Source: Trichoplax sp. H2 (Eukaryota; Placozoa; Uniplacotomia; Trichoplacea). From it: a stretch of 64,000 bases of DNA. The stretch is taken from the NCBI GenBank assembly GCA_003344405.1, contig NOWV01000024.1, positions 310,001-374,000 of the forward strand, written 5' to 3'. Below are positions 1-13,900 of this stretch, piece by piece. A program made the position numbers and the translations under genes. Under the pieces are notes generated by a model that saw only the letters and a list, made by a program, of their open reading frames with translations, ran no database searches and was not told the DNA's origin. Numbering within the stretch: the first letter of the stretch is position 1; each line of letters begins with the position of its first letter.

Positions 1-329
1 AGCGTGCTACTGCATGAAATAATTAGGGCAGTTTTCATCTTTCATCAAGCTAAGATGAAAAGAAATAACTATAGTCCAATTTGAGCCATTAGATCAATAA
101 CAGACAGCTGGGCAATTATTATATTTAGAAAGACAAAGCTATCAGGCAATGTAAATTAGCGTTCTATGAATGTGATGATTGGTAAGCAAACCTAGACCAA
201 TAATAAATATACTCGTTACTATCTTGCCCGGTATTTATTTCCTAGAAAAACAAAAGATGTCAAAATATACATATAAACTATAAGTCCAATGCGAAGAAAA
301 TGATTGATTAATTAACTTATTTTAATATT

Positions 330-1420
330 TGCAGCTTCTTCGAAATTACTAACTAGTTTACTCACTGCGGTAACCAAGCATAAATATTATATCTTTAATA
401 ATAATATTTTCAGGGAATGTTAAAGTGCCAATGCTAGAAATTCTTTAATGACTTTTACTCGTCACGGTAACCAAATATCATATCCTTAATAATCATATCA
501 TAATAGTTACAGTCTCAGGGTATGTTAAAGAGCTAATACTAGAATTGATTTTTTACTCTTCATCATAACTAAATAAAAATATCATATTCTTAATACTTAC
601 ATTTTCAGAATATTTTAAAGAGCAAATGCTACAATTGATTTTTACTCATCACGGCTACTAAATATAAAATATCTTATCATTAATAGTTAAATTCTCAGGA
701 AATATTAAAGTGCTAATACGTAATCGACTTTCTACTCATTGCAGCAACTTAATATCAATATCATATTTTTAACAGTTACGTTCTCAGGGTGTGTTAAAGT
801 GCTAAAAGTAGCATATTTTTAACAGTCACAATCTCAGAATATGTTAAAGTCCTAATACCGTAATAGACTTATTTTACTCATTGCGGCAAGTAAGCATAAC
901 TATCACATCCTTAATAGTCGCATTCTCATGGTATGTTGAAGTGCTTATACTTTCATTGACTTTTTTAATATTTACTGTTTCTTCAAAATAATTAACAAGT
1001 TTATTCATTGCGCTAACTAAACACAAATATTAAAAAATATATCCTTAGGGTATATTGAAGGACTTTTACTTTAATTCCCTTTTATAATGTTTACAGTTAA
1101 TAATATGTTAACTAGTTTATTCATCGTGCTAACTTAATATAAATATATCGTTAATACCGGTAGTTATAATATTCCTACAGTATATATATAAGTACTAGTA
1201 TTCACAACACTTTTATTGAAACTGGCGGACACTTCTCACATTCTTTACTGCCTAAAATTAAATATATGTAACAACGTTAACTTTATTTTCCATATGAAAA
1301 CATGGTTGATTAATTTATTTTAGTAATATTTATAGTTTTCCAAATTGTTGATTATTCCATCCTTTGTGTTAACTAAATATAAATAGGAATAATAATTATA
1401 TTTTCAGGGTACTTCTAAGT
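330..1420. repeat. Degenerate ~90-bp tandem repeat array
   Basis: A diverged tandem repeat. Its recognisable core is a 'cttaatagtta' block, then 'ttctcagggtatgttaaag', then 'tgctaata', then a 'ttactcat' block. Copies of the core lie near 401, 501, 592, 681, 770, 821, 911 and 1035, with weaker copies near 1160 and 1387. Spacing is mostly 89-100 bp with one half-length step. No open frame runs through the units. Confidence 0.75.
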
Positions 1421-4400
1421 GCTTGTATGTATAACACTTAAATCGATGTATTCTGGTAGTTCTTGCCGTGCTAACTTAAACCATCTTTAATAATTCTCAT
1501 AAGATTGCTCGATTCCATCATAAGAGTCATTAGGACTATATTCTATAAGAAACCAGTAGCTAAGTGCTACTATAATTGTGGCCACTCGGTTTATTTCCGT
1601 CAAAGCAATGGGTAATTATGAGCTACTATCAGCTCTTTGTCTTCTAATTTAGAAGCTTGCAAACATGTTGAGCTGCTAATCTTGGCACGTGAATTTTCAT
1701 TCCGCAATAAATTCAAAGATTAAATATTATTATTACATGTTTCTACTTGAAATATAAATAGTTGTATTGATTACAGATTGGCTGAAAATAGCATGATAGG
1801 ATACTGAATTGTTTTGCTAACTAACGATTATACTGTAGTTGCAAAGCCTTAAGCTACGGAAACAGTGAGTGCATTCGCTGCTTGAATTCCGGCACTGGCT
1901 GTATTGACGTCATAACAAGTGGAGCTCTACTTGCCTATTAGAGCCACACGTATAATGCTGAAAAGGAAGGGTGCGATTTAGAATCACTTATATTGGTGCT
2001 TTAGAATGTTTTTGATACTACAATCATGGCCGGGGGCATCCATTAAATAAAAGAATCGTTAATGCATGGCTAAAAATCTTATCGCATTTTGGTAGCAAAT
2101 TTGACCCTCAGCTAGTGCAAACAGAGCATCAAAAACTAGTCGAAATATTCATTATTAATCAGTTATAATTACGATGTGCAATAAACTCTAGACTAATATT
2201 AAATTCATTTGGTAAATATTTTTAATCCATTTTTGTCGCATAGATATGCACTCCTGATCTAACATCAATTTTTTAAATTCAGTAAAATATTTTTTTACCA
2301 TAAGATGGTTATGTAGTTGATTTATTGTACCACTGATACACTAGCAGAGCAAAAAATGGTGCAGACTACATACAGAATTTAGTGCAATAAGACGTAGGTA
2401 CCGTTTAATTCAAGTATTTAAAACTACGCAGCGAATCCTAAAGTCGCAATTGAGAATATAGATGAGCATTTCTTGAACGTTTGTAGATCATGTTTGTGTA
2501 GTAATTTGGTAGCAAGTTTATGACTTAGGAATAGTGCGACTAATGCAAGTTGATCACCAAATCTAATTTCTCTCTACCACTAAATCATCGAAGAATATTC
2601 CTCAAAAAGGTAGATTAAACTGTTTGAGCATAAGCTCTTGATAACAGTAAACAGTAAGCTCAACTGAAGTTTGCAGTTGAGCAACTGGGTACCATCTGAC
2701 ATTGAAAATTCGACTACAGAAGCGTAGAAATAGAGCAAATTTCATGCAATATTTTTAAACGGAAATAAAGTTTTAAAAGAGGATATCCGCCGTTTCTTGA
2801 CAAGCGTTTGCAATCAATTTTACCTACAGGGCATAAATCGTCCGTCTTAGGAATCGGAAGTTCAACCCTATTTAATCACCATCACTAAACTATTAATTCT
2901 TCAATAAATTACTTAAGTGCTATGCTGATATCCGTTTTAACCGAATTCACATATCTATACTCTAGCGATCTGGTATATAACGATTGCTCACTCATATTTT
3001 ACTCAAATTCTTCATGTATCCATTTCAATTCTATAAACTCTATTTAACTACGTATGTAAAAATTTCGTCAGTAATCAGAATTTCTCTATGTTTGCATACA
3101 TGCATAACAGCATAGATATAGATGAACTTCATATTAGTCCAAATTAAACAAAAATAAGTAAGTGTTTGACAAGTTAATGAGATACCAAAATTTCGAAATC
3201 ATTCCTATCAAAGATCTGCTAAAAGCCGCCTAATGAACATGTATCTATATCGAAAGGAGCAAATTTTTAAAATTTTAGTTAGCAGTAATGACTCAATAAT
3301 TATATTATTGGCTAGTATATTGTATGAATATAGATACAAATACTATCAAATTTTTTTATGACATATTTTTACAAAGGTATGTTGTTCGTCCATCAGACCT
3401 TGATTTAGCTAGCTATCAAATTTTAATAGGCATTATTGTAAGAGTTCTTGGCTTGCATGAGATTGAATAAATGTAATGCCCGTTAGATTAAAGAGTATAG
3501 TTTATAGTTATTATTTTATATAGACTTGATAATTTTACGATAGTTATTGTTAAAATTTAAATAAGAACTCTCATGGATGTTTAGTATTTATTACCATATC
3601 ACCTTATCAATTATAAGTAGAGCTAGACCTAGTATTATTCTTTACAGAGAATTTGATCTTCAAAATTTGATTATTTATTGCTTGATATCTTCTACGACGC
3701 AAACCAATATGCTTTTATAGTAGCTGTAAATTAATTGTAAAGGAATAAAAGATTTCTAATTTAAAACAAATTATCCGCATTGTTTATAAACGATTGAAAT
3801 TAGTATTACAAAATATTTCGCCTTGCATATTCGTGAAGAATGAAAAGGTCTATTTAGTTAGCTACTTATAGATTACTATAATAAAAACTAATGGAAAAAT
3901 ATTTGAAATAGCATACATAGTCACGTTTGTGAATAATACATTGAATGAAAATGCTGGAATGCTAACTCGAGTAATGTGTTCAAAAATTCCTTATTTATTT
4001 ATGCAGAAATTCTCATCTATTAATACAATTGCGATTATTCCAGAATTGAAGCAATTTATGGCACTAATTTTATAGTGAGCTTAGAAATAATTTTTAAATT
4101 GATATCGGCCTGGTGATCCGAAGCTAACAGACTTCTAACAAATATTTGATACTGCTAAAATACTCGTACGGCTTGATCCAGTGTGAATTATAGAACATTA
4201 AAGATATATGGGCGCTATTATTCTTAAATACAGAAAATAGATTTTAAGAATTGGGATGCGGTAAAATTTCAAAAGATAAATCAATGTATCTCGGCTTTAT
4301 TATTACAACTGGTTTTAATTTAATATTAGATATGGTTATGGCTAATTGAGTGCGTAAATATAATAAAATTTGCAGTTAGCAAGAAGGGCTACATTTGAGT

Positions 4401-5934
4401 TTATAAAAGTTTTTCTCGTCTCATAATACGATGGTAATATGCACATAAAAACGATAGTGTCTTCCTGGAGTACTAGAGTTTTACTTATATCATTGAAATA
4501 TTCTGATCTGCATATTTCATTATTTTTATATCATGAGATGATGGGAAATGCAATATCAAAGAACTTACTGATCTAGTTTAAACTTCGAGCCCATACAATT
4601 CGATAAAGGTAGCTTACAAGTAGACTAGAGAAAAGGATCACCATGTAAAATTAGGATTGAATTGAATAAACTAAAAAGCTTTGAATTATACTCAAGCTTT
4701 CATTCATATGATAATTGCCAAAATTAATTTTGCATTGAGTGAGATAACAATCTAAATACAGGATCAATGTATGCTAAAAGCAGCGTACAATTTATCATAC
4801 ATGCTATAATTAATGATGAATTTATCCAATCCTGAGGTAATAGTGGAAAATTTAGATCCAATTAGAATGAAAAGAGGCATAGAATCCGATTCAAATTGAA
4901 AAATTCATTCTATGTAATGGAAGATGTAATTTTAATACTTATTCAAATTCAAGTCATATATATCATTTAATTGATGTTCAGAAACGGCATCTATCTCAAA
5001 AATGAGGCTGTCTACGATGTTGTTGGGTAATCAGTAAAATCAATTTCATTTTAGCCGACCATTTGAGCAAAAATGTTTAAAATAATTAATCCTCTTTCAC
5101 GTTATAGGAATAAGATTCTGATTATCATTTTTGCGATAAGGACTAGCACTGACTGCAAACAATTCGCACAAATCTATAACCGCGGTACCATTTTTACAGC
5201 ATTTTTGTTAATATTTATGAATTACATTGCAGCGCATTGAATGTATAGGGTTAAGAGCATAAGGAAACAAAATTCTCATCTACTTTTTCTTAGCAAAATT
5301 GTAGAAAAAGTTTTAAGAAGCTACTTAAAGTAATAGTAAGGACTATTTAACTAGCTTCGATTCTATTTGATTGTATTGAATACTAGTATATAGCGACATT
5401 ATTTAGCAGTTTCATCATAAAAGTCTCTAACTAAGGACCCGGTTCAATCAGAGCGTAAACGTATTTTTTAAAATAGATTTCATTACATTATATATCTAAA
5501 AAGCTTGTTTAGTGGCTTTTCCTCATCGGATCGAAAGAGTTTATGATACTACTGTCGCATATTGTAATATACAGTAGCGAATTTCCTTTTGTGTAATCTG
5601 TAATAATATCAACTATTTGATCGCAGATAGCTAATTATAGTCTGTTATGAATATGTATTACCGAAGTTATGGCGACAGACACACTGTAGATTTACTTATT
5701 AGTCTTACTTCATCCTCCTGAATAACCCTCGCATAGTAACAGCTACCAACAGCTTTGCTCTTGCAATTTAGTATATTATTTAAGTAGTCATATTTTCGTT
5801 AATTGAGCTAAAGCTACTAGACAAAGAAAATTTTCTTGGACTTTTTATCCAAAATGAAATAGAATCGAATTAGAAACAATGAGTCTAAAGCTACGTCTTT
5901 TATAGCAAAATTATTGTTTATACAGTAATCTATC

Positions 5935-7420
5935 TATTCGTCTATGAAATAGTGATAGTTGTAAATATCCAATCTATATCATGTAGACATGGATACTCAT
6001 TAGAAATATATCTATATATATATATGTATATATAAAGATCGTGAATTATTTGATAATATTGTTTTCAGACGGCGATCAGACGAAATGAGTAGATGTCAAC
6101 TTATCCGTAAATCTATGAAATAGTGATAGCGCTAAGTTTCCGGTCTATAGCAAGTGGATAAGGATACTTATCAGAAATATATACTTATATGAGTATAAAG
6201 ATCGTAAATTATATGATAATATTGTTTCCAAACGACGATAAGACAAGATGAATAGATGACATTGTATCTACGAGTCTATGAAATAGCGATAGTACTAAGC
6301 ATCCAGTCTGTATCATGCAGATGAGGCTATTTATCAGGAATATACATTTATACGAGTATAAAGATTACAAATTAGATGATGATACTATTACTAGATGATG
6401 ACTAGACAAGATGGATAGATGTCAACCTATCCGCGCATCTATGAAATAGCGATAGCACTATCCGGTCAATATCATATTGACGTGGATACTCTTTAGAAAT
6501 AGATCTTATATGAGCATATTCAGAAATCGCAAATTACAAGACAATATTTGTTTCTAGAAATAATTAGACATGATGAATTGATGTCAAAATATCCGTGCAT
6601 CTATGAAATAGTGATAACGCTTACTATCCGGTCAATATCATGTAGATGTGGATACTCATTAAAAATTGATGTTTATACGAGTATATTCAAATATCGTAAA
6701 TTACAAGACAACATTTGCTTTTAGATGATGATTAGACAAGATAAATAAGTATCAGCCTATCCGTGCATCTATGAAATAGTAATTGTGCTAAGTATTCGGT
6801 CTCTATCATGTGGACGTGGATACTAATCAGAAATGTATTTCTTATAGATACAAAGATTGCAAATTATATCATAATATTGTTCATAGACGATGATTAGACA
6901 AAATGAATAAATGTTGACATATCCGCGCATCTGTGTAATAATGATAGTTGTAAGTATCTAGTCTATACCATGTAGACGAGATTACCTTCCGAAATATATA
7001 TTTACATAAGCAAAGGTCGCAAATTATATGATAACACTATTCTTCGGCGATGTTTAGACAAGATGAATAAATGTCAATCTATCCACGCATCTATGAAATA
7101 GCGATAGTTTTAAATTTCGGGTCTATATTATACAGACGAGGGTGCTCATCAGAAATAGTTGGTTATGTGAATATACTCGCATGCAAAGATTGCAAATTAT
7201 AAAATGGCATTTTATTCCTAGAGGAGGATGAGACATGAGGAATAGATGTCAACTTATCCGAACATTTATGAAATAGTAATCGTTGTAGATATCCGGTCTA
7301 CGTCATATAGAAGAAAGTACTCATCAGAGTTAAATGTTTATGCGAGTATATTCATAGATTGCAACTTATATGTTAACACTGTTCCTAAACGACGATTAGA
7401 CAAAATGAATAGATGTCAAA
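5935..7420. repeat. ~163-bp satellite-like array, about nine copies
   Basis: Nine head-to-tail units are anchored on 'ctatgaaatag(t/c)gatag', found near 5943, 6115, 6277, 6440, 6601, 6767, 6930, 7092 and 7268. The period is about 161-177 bp. Each unit also carries a 'gtggatactcatcagaaat' block, a 'tataaagat(c/t)g(t/c)aaatta' block and a 'gatgattagacaagatgaat' block. Copies differ by scattered substitutions and small indels, so the array is old. It ends about 570 bp upstream of the CNBD2-like start codon. Confidence 0.9.
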
Positions 7421-7986
7421 ATAAGGCTAGTATTGTTCTAATATCTATTCATAACGGTTTTTTATTATGTAGTCCTTCTTGGTGATACTTTATTTCATTC
7501 TATAATTCATGGTAACGAAGTAACGAATAATAGAAAGTAATTTTAATGTAGCACCAGGGGGTTTTAAGAAAAGTAAACATTTGTTGTTGATTGAATGGTA
7601 ACTAGACAAGGCAAATAATATATGGAATGAAAGTTGACCTCTAAATCGGAATCAATACTACATGATCAAGTTTATTTGTTTCAATCAGGTTGAAAGAACC
7701 CTTAAAATGTGAGAGTAGAAAGCAAACTGTTACTCTTACTTTATCACTTGTTAAACTAGATTGAAGCGACGAATGCCAAGTTATTGTCCAGGAATGACGC
7801 TGGCTTTGATTTAAATTATCAAATGGATATTGTAAGGATTAATACACGTCTATCATTGACGGGCAAGTTAGCGAAATAAATAAGTTTGTAACCGCTGAAC
7901 CTAAACAAATATTGGGGAAGGAACGCTTCAAGTTAGTTTATCTGGCAGCCTTAGATTTCAATATTGCCATTCCATAAAGTTAAAGG

Positions 7987-10900
7987 ATGGACAACCCGTG
8001 CCATTCCAGTTCTACAGAAAGTAGAAATAATGTTAAAAGTGTCATTTCTTCAAAACTGCAGTTGGCAAAATTACGACAACAATTATGGCGACGCCATCAA
8101 ATTCGAGCATTATCGATGTCTAATGTAAGTAGGAATAGAACTCTAGCAGAATTCCTGTAATTCTCTACCTTAGAAATCTAAATGTGGAAAAGTAGTTTTT
8201 AGGTTCAATCTTTGCATTAGTGTTATAAATAGCCGTCTTGACATTCATCTTTTCATTTACCTTTGTCATATGGACTTAATAGTGGCTGGTAACTTTTTTA
8301 AAATGGGCAATTTACAGTAACATAATTTATCCTTTACTTTGCGAATTTATTATTTTATTTCCATTCTCTGACTATTTATACCAAGCTATTTGATACCTTT
8401 TTGGCTTAATCATTTTAACTGAAGCTAATTTGAATCTTTTCGCGTAAGAAATCCTAATCATTTGAGTTTACTATCATGAAATGCACTATAGCTTTTAATG
8501 TCAATCCGGCTTTTGCTCATGCCTGCATTTCTATCAATTATTTCTTTCGGCTATTGATCGAACAATTTCCTTCGATTAGCGTTAAATCAATTAACCAGTT
8601 TTATCTAAATTAGAGGGATTTAATTTGAACTTTTCCAATCCAAAATTGATCATTACCCGTCATTTGTTAACAACTCCAATAACAAAGAAGGCTATAGTTC
8701 AATACCTTTGGTGATTGATTTTAGACTCTAATCAAGTAAAAATCAAACAATTGAAAATAATTTAATGATTAGTTGTTAAGTCTAGTTCGATTTTAAACAC
8801 GTTTAGCAAGAGTAATCAATCAAATTCGATGACAACAACGAATATGATTGATGTTTATTACGATCGCTCAAGTTGACCTGTTACTACGTGTTTTAAAAGC
8901 TGCTCTCGTAGCCATATAAGTAGGATTCAGATTTTAATATATCGTCATCTACCGACAACGGATTCGATCCTATCACTTATTTAAGCCATTCCAATATTTT
9001 TCATGGAGCCAAAAGGATAACTTGAAATTTTTTTGATTAAAGTTTTGACATATTACCGTCTATCGACAATAGATTCGATCCGATCTCCTATTTAAGCCGT
9101 TCTAATATTTGTTGCATGATGCTAAAAGGAAAGCTTAAAATTCTTTTGATCAAAGATAGGAAATATTGCAACTTATCGACAATTGATTCAACTCCATCTC
9201 TTCTTTAACCCGTTTTGATATCCATTTTATCGCGCAAAAGGGGTAAATTCTTAGGTCAAAATTCTGCCTATCTATCAACAATCGATTAGATCCATTTTCC
9301 TTTTAAGGCGATCCAGATATCCGTTTTTTTCTAAAAGGTCAAGGTTCAATTTGTTAGATCAAAGTTATGATATATTGGAATCCACCGACTATTTATTCGA
9401 TCCTGTCTCCTATTTAACAGAAGGAGGTATCTGTTTTACCTTGAAAGAAAACATGCGATACAATTTCTTAAATCAAATTTTTGGCATATTGTAATCCATC
9501 AACGATCGATTTGACCCTATCTACCATTTGAGAAATTCCGATACTCAGAAAAATCAGTTGATTATTTCCTATATAAGACATACCAATATTTATTTTATCT
9601 TAAAAAGACAATATAAAATTTCTTACATCAAAGTTTTAACAAATTGCAATCCATCAACGACTGATTTGACCCTATTTCCTGTTTGAGAAATTCTAATACT
9701 TAGAAAATAAGCCGATTTTAAGGCTCAACTATCGAAGTTAATATACTGTAGATCAGAGATCGACGCTGCTATGCAGTTTCGTTATTCCTTATTGGCCTAC
9801 TTATAATTGAGTCAGCGATTAGGCCGCTAGATGCTCAATTCAATCGATCGTAAGTTAATATAGGTCAGAGATGTAGGCTGCGATGCTATCTCACTATTCC
9901 ATACTAGCCAAGATTGAAAATCAGCGATTGGGCCGCTATCAACAAGGATCGTTTTGCCTTTATATTTTACGTAGACTAAACGATTTTGCTCTATCACTTC
10001 TTAAATACCATTGAAATTATTAAGTGAAATAATTGCCATTAAATCAAGATTTTATTACATACCGGTGCCAACTGTATTAATTTCAAGTCCTTAAACTTTA
10101 TTAGGTCGTGGCAAGGATTACCGTACAGTTATATTCTTTTTATTAGCCGTCTTTCTTTTCATATGCAGTCATGCCTAGCTTTATGAATGAAATTCTCTAT
10201 TAAAGAAAATTTATTACCGTGAATAACGTTATTAAAAATCTACATTTACGTCGTTAGTATGGAGTTGTGTAGTCATGGTATAACTAATTGTACCTATATA
10301 TCCATAAATGCGCATACGCATCTGTTTATACCTAATATCTAGTGCTGCCGTCCAATTAAGGTGTATCGCGATAGATTAACGTGTTATTATGTAGATTTAT
10401 ATGTATTAAAATTAGTTTATCAAAGAGGTTTACTCTTTCTACAGCTATGAGTTGGATACAATGAGCTGTGGACATTAATACTTAACTAGTTCAATAAATT
10501 TGTGCTCATATATATAATTTATATGGAAATCGCGTATAATCTTAAGGCGATGATGAATCATATCCGTTAGTTTTACTTATAACTGAATGGAATTTGTATT
10601 AACAGCAGTTTGAATAATGAAGAAGATAAACGGAATTCCTTACTATTTTACGGGTATAATTTATGAGATGTTATTTCATCTACAGTTCTTAACACATACG
10701 AATACTTGCATTGATAAGTAAAATCCCTAGCTATTTAATAGCATAATTATTAGTGTACTGTATGCTGGCATAATTGTAAACTTCTTTTCATCTATACGCG
10801 TATTCCATAACCTCTCTATATATCCTATCCTATTAATAGTTTCATCAATACATCTTGGAATGCGAATCTTATTCTCTCTAGCCAAAAGCCTTACATTGAC

Positions 10901-13900
10901 TAGGCTTGAAAGAACTAGTTTGAGTCAATGATATTTTATACAAGCTAATTTGGTGTGTGTTAATCGATAGTAGCACTACCACGATATGTTAGGAGAAGGC
11001 ATTCAATTTTCGCTACTCTGTATTGAAATTAAATTAGCTTAGTGGCTAGACTTCAAACCTCATGACGTTGTTAAAAGATCTCAATAATTATTTAATTATA
11101 ATAAAATAGTATCAAATTCTTGACTGACTTTCGATATGTTTAAGGAATAAATGATAGTAAAAAATTTGTAGATTAATCAGTCATAATTTTCATTTACGGT
11201 ATGTTATAATATGGCTTTTTAATCAAATATTAATGCTATTTATGAATATTTTACATTTCATATTTTAGGTACGAGCCACATTGCCAATAGACCATTTCAA
11301 AAGAATTATACATAAGGTTTGATTCAATTAATCTATAATGAGTAGGCAGTCTCGTAATGAAAATCATAGCAGTATTAGAAAATATGACATTAACGTCTAA
11401 CTAATTGGATCAGATATACATTTATGAACTGTTTATATTGATAATTAATTTATCTTATGCATGGATTGAACAGAACAACTATGATTACAGTAAGATTTTT
11501 CTACCAACTCCGTTATTATTCACTTATGACATAACTATATACGTCATTTATGGTAAAGAAGGCTAATTTGCTATGAATCAGTCTATATAAAGGCAAAAAT
11601 TTTGTTGTGCTTATGGATCCTATTCATATCGGCATAATTAATTATTCATCCTTTGGAAATGAATACTTTACTAAATTAGTTTATGAGAATTGGGCCAAAC
11701 GATGAGTAAAGAGATTGTTACGAACGTTAGAAACAGTTGCTATGTTTAGAAATGAATGCTTATTAAAGCCTATTAATGCCCTCGAATTCCAAATTCGGTC
11801 CTAATTAATCTTGTTTCTATGGTAGGACCATAATCTTAAGCTAACATTATTCATGTGATTTTCTCGTTACTTGAATTGCTTCACCTATAAGGTAGCTTAT
11901 GATAGATTCTCTCATTTATAAATTAGCATATGATAGATTTAGATATATCGATATAAATCAGGAATGCTGAATATAGTTGAGCTATTATTCAACTTTAAAC
12001 CAATTTTATTTTGATAATATGTAATTAAAATTCAATACTTATGTCTTTCCATAACATTCAATCTAGATCATCAGCTAGTTAATTTCTCATTCTTGCTCTA
12101 TAGATGGGCGATAACCTTAAGCTAATCTTGTTCTTATAACTAGATGCTTTGGCTATCCCAATTTTTCCATTTATGAGCTAGTATAGGGTTAATTTAGTAA
12201 TATTAAATCAAATCATATTAATGCCGTAGTTTATCTGTCACCTTCGCTAAACAATATCCTTTCATTCTAACCAAGCTAAATAATCACCATTAAGCCTTTT
12301 TACGTACTGTATTATGTCGAAGAAATCAATAAGGCTAAAGAAATTGATGCACTTTTATATAGATTATAGAAAGACTCCCTACTGTCAATAAATAGATTGT
12401 CTGATTTTGTATCAATCATTATTTGAGATATAAAAGAATGAAGTAATTACGTCAAATTTATTATTACTTGAACATTAAGGTCAATTTCAGTCATTGTAAC
12501 ATTAGTTTTTACTTGCCTTCTAGATCAACACAAATCAGCATTACCCAATCTAGTTATAGAAATCTTTGTGAGGCAAATTTCTGTAATTCATAGTTTTTAA
12601 GTCAACTAGACCATGACTTATGTAGGAGTAAAAGAACGCTTTATAGTTCCCTAAATAGAAATTTGAAATATTCACTAAAATTGTTATTAAAGTAGATTAT
12701 TTTAACCATTTCTAGACTTCAATTTTCACATATTAATTTTACTGCTGCAGTGTATTTCCTCTGCGTTTAGATACGAGTGAAAAATAATCTTAACTATTAA
12801 AAATTGAATTATTCATGAATTCCTTTCAGATTAAACTAATCCTTAAAGTAATGCGAGCTATTACTATCAATTGTGATGAGCAATATCTTCAGGATATTGA
12901 AGAACAAGGAATTATTCCAAGTAGTGAGTCGACTGATCAATTGTCCAGTTTTGAAACTTTACCTCGATTTAACATTGGAGATTATAAGGTCCGAAAGATA
13001 TTTACCATCCCTAAGAATATTATTAAGATTACTCGATTATCTGCTGAACAGCGTAGCTCCCATCATGTCTCTATGATTCGAGCTATGCTACGACCTCTAC
13101 CATCCTTTGGCCATTTTACAACAACCATGCAGGATAAGTTATGCAAAATTGTTCGACATGAAAGGTAAGATATAATCAGCAAATTCTATTCTCATTTATA
13201 AGGCACCATAAATTTTAATATTACAATAGTTCTCTAAATCTATAGATGAAGAAACAGAAGCTTCTTAGTCCTATTAATTTCCCTTTAAATTATATTTGCA
13301 TCTCGAATGAATTTTTATTGTCTTAATTATACAGCTCATGCATAACCTTATTCTTACTTAAATTCTCAATTAAAACTGATCTAACTCAAGGTTTCAACGA
13401 GGAAGAATCATTTATAAACTTGGGCATTATAGTGGAAGTTATTACATGGTATTTTCTGGTTCTGTCTGTTTATTAAATCTGGAAGCGGAAAACGCTTTGC
13501 AACGATTTCAAGTATTACGTCGTGGAGAAGGTTTTGGGGTACTTTATACCAATTGATCATAATCCTAAGCTATTCAAGATTCTTAAATAATAATGCTCAT
13601 TTTCACTCCAAACATTACTGTAATGCTAATTCTAAAACTCCATCACAGTGCTTTTCTTTTTTATTTCCGTGTCTATGCTTCATTTAAAAACACTACTGAT
13701 CGATGCAACAAAACCTTAGTATTGGTATAGCTATAAACTTATTTCTTATATTTATAACATTCCATTTTAGGATTCAGCTTTTCTTCGAGGCGGCAGGAGA
13801 AAGCATACGGCGGTTTGCTTGGAACTTACCGATCTATTAGTTATTGATCGTGATGATTACAACAAGTTCGATATAGATAAACATTTAGAGAGGGAAAAAG

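Larger units (their letters stand above)
1..7986. other. Gene-free AT-rich 5' region
   Basis: I find no supportable coding exon here. Reading frames are short and lack family motifs. The stretch contains two tandem-repeat arrays, annotated separately at about 330-1420 and 5935-7420, separated by AT-rich sequence without evident structure. A (TA)-rich microsatellite sits near 6008-6033 inside the second array. The last few hundred bases before 7987 probably carry the promoter and 5' UTR of the CNBD2-like gene. Short exons of an unseen gene cannot be excluded, since the first CNBD2 exon itself is under 60 codons. Confidence 0.6.
8125..12829 (+). other. Long intron 1 of the CNBD2-like gene
   Basis: This 4.7-kb interval runs from a gtaagt donor to a tttcag acceptor. 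It contains the ~112-bp array at 8940-9700 and a two-copy repeat at about 9726-9945. The rest is AT-rich sequence in which I see no gene. If exon 1 is not part of this gene, this is simply intergenic. Confidence 0.55.

Noticed and set aside
1562-1612. Zinc-knuckle-like peptide KCYYNCGHSVYFRQSNG suggesting a retroelement
   Set aside because: Cysteine spacing does not match C-x2-C-x4-H-x4-C, the frame closes soon after, and no protease, RT or integrase motif lies nearby.
5935-7420. CRISPR-like array of repeats
   Set aside because: The whole 163-bp unit is repeated, with no unique spacers of uniform length, and the context is eukaryotic.
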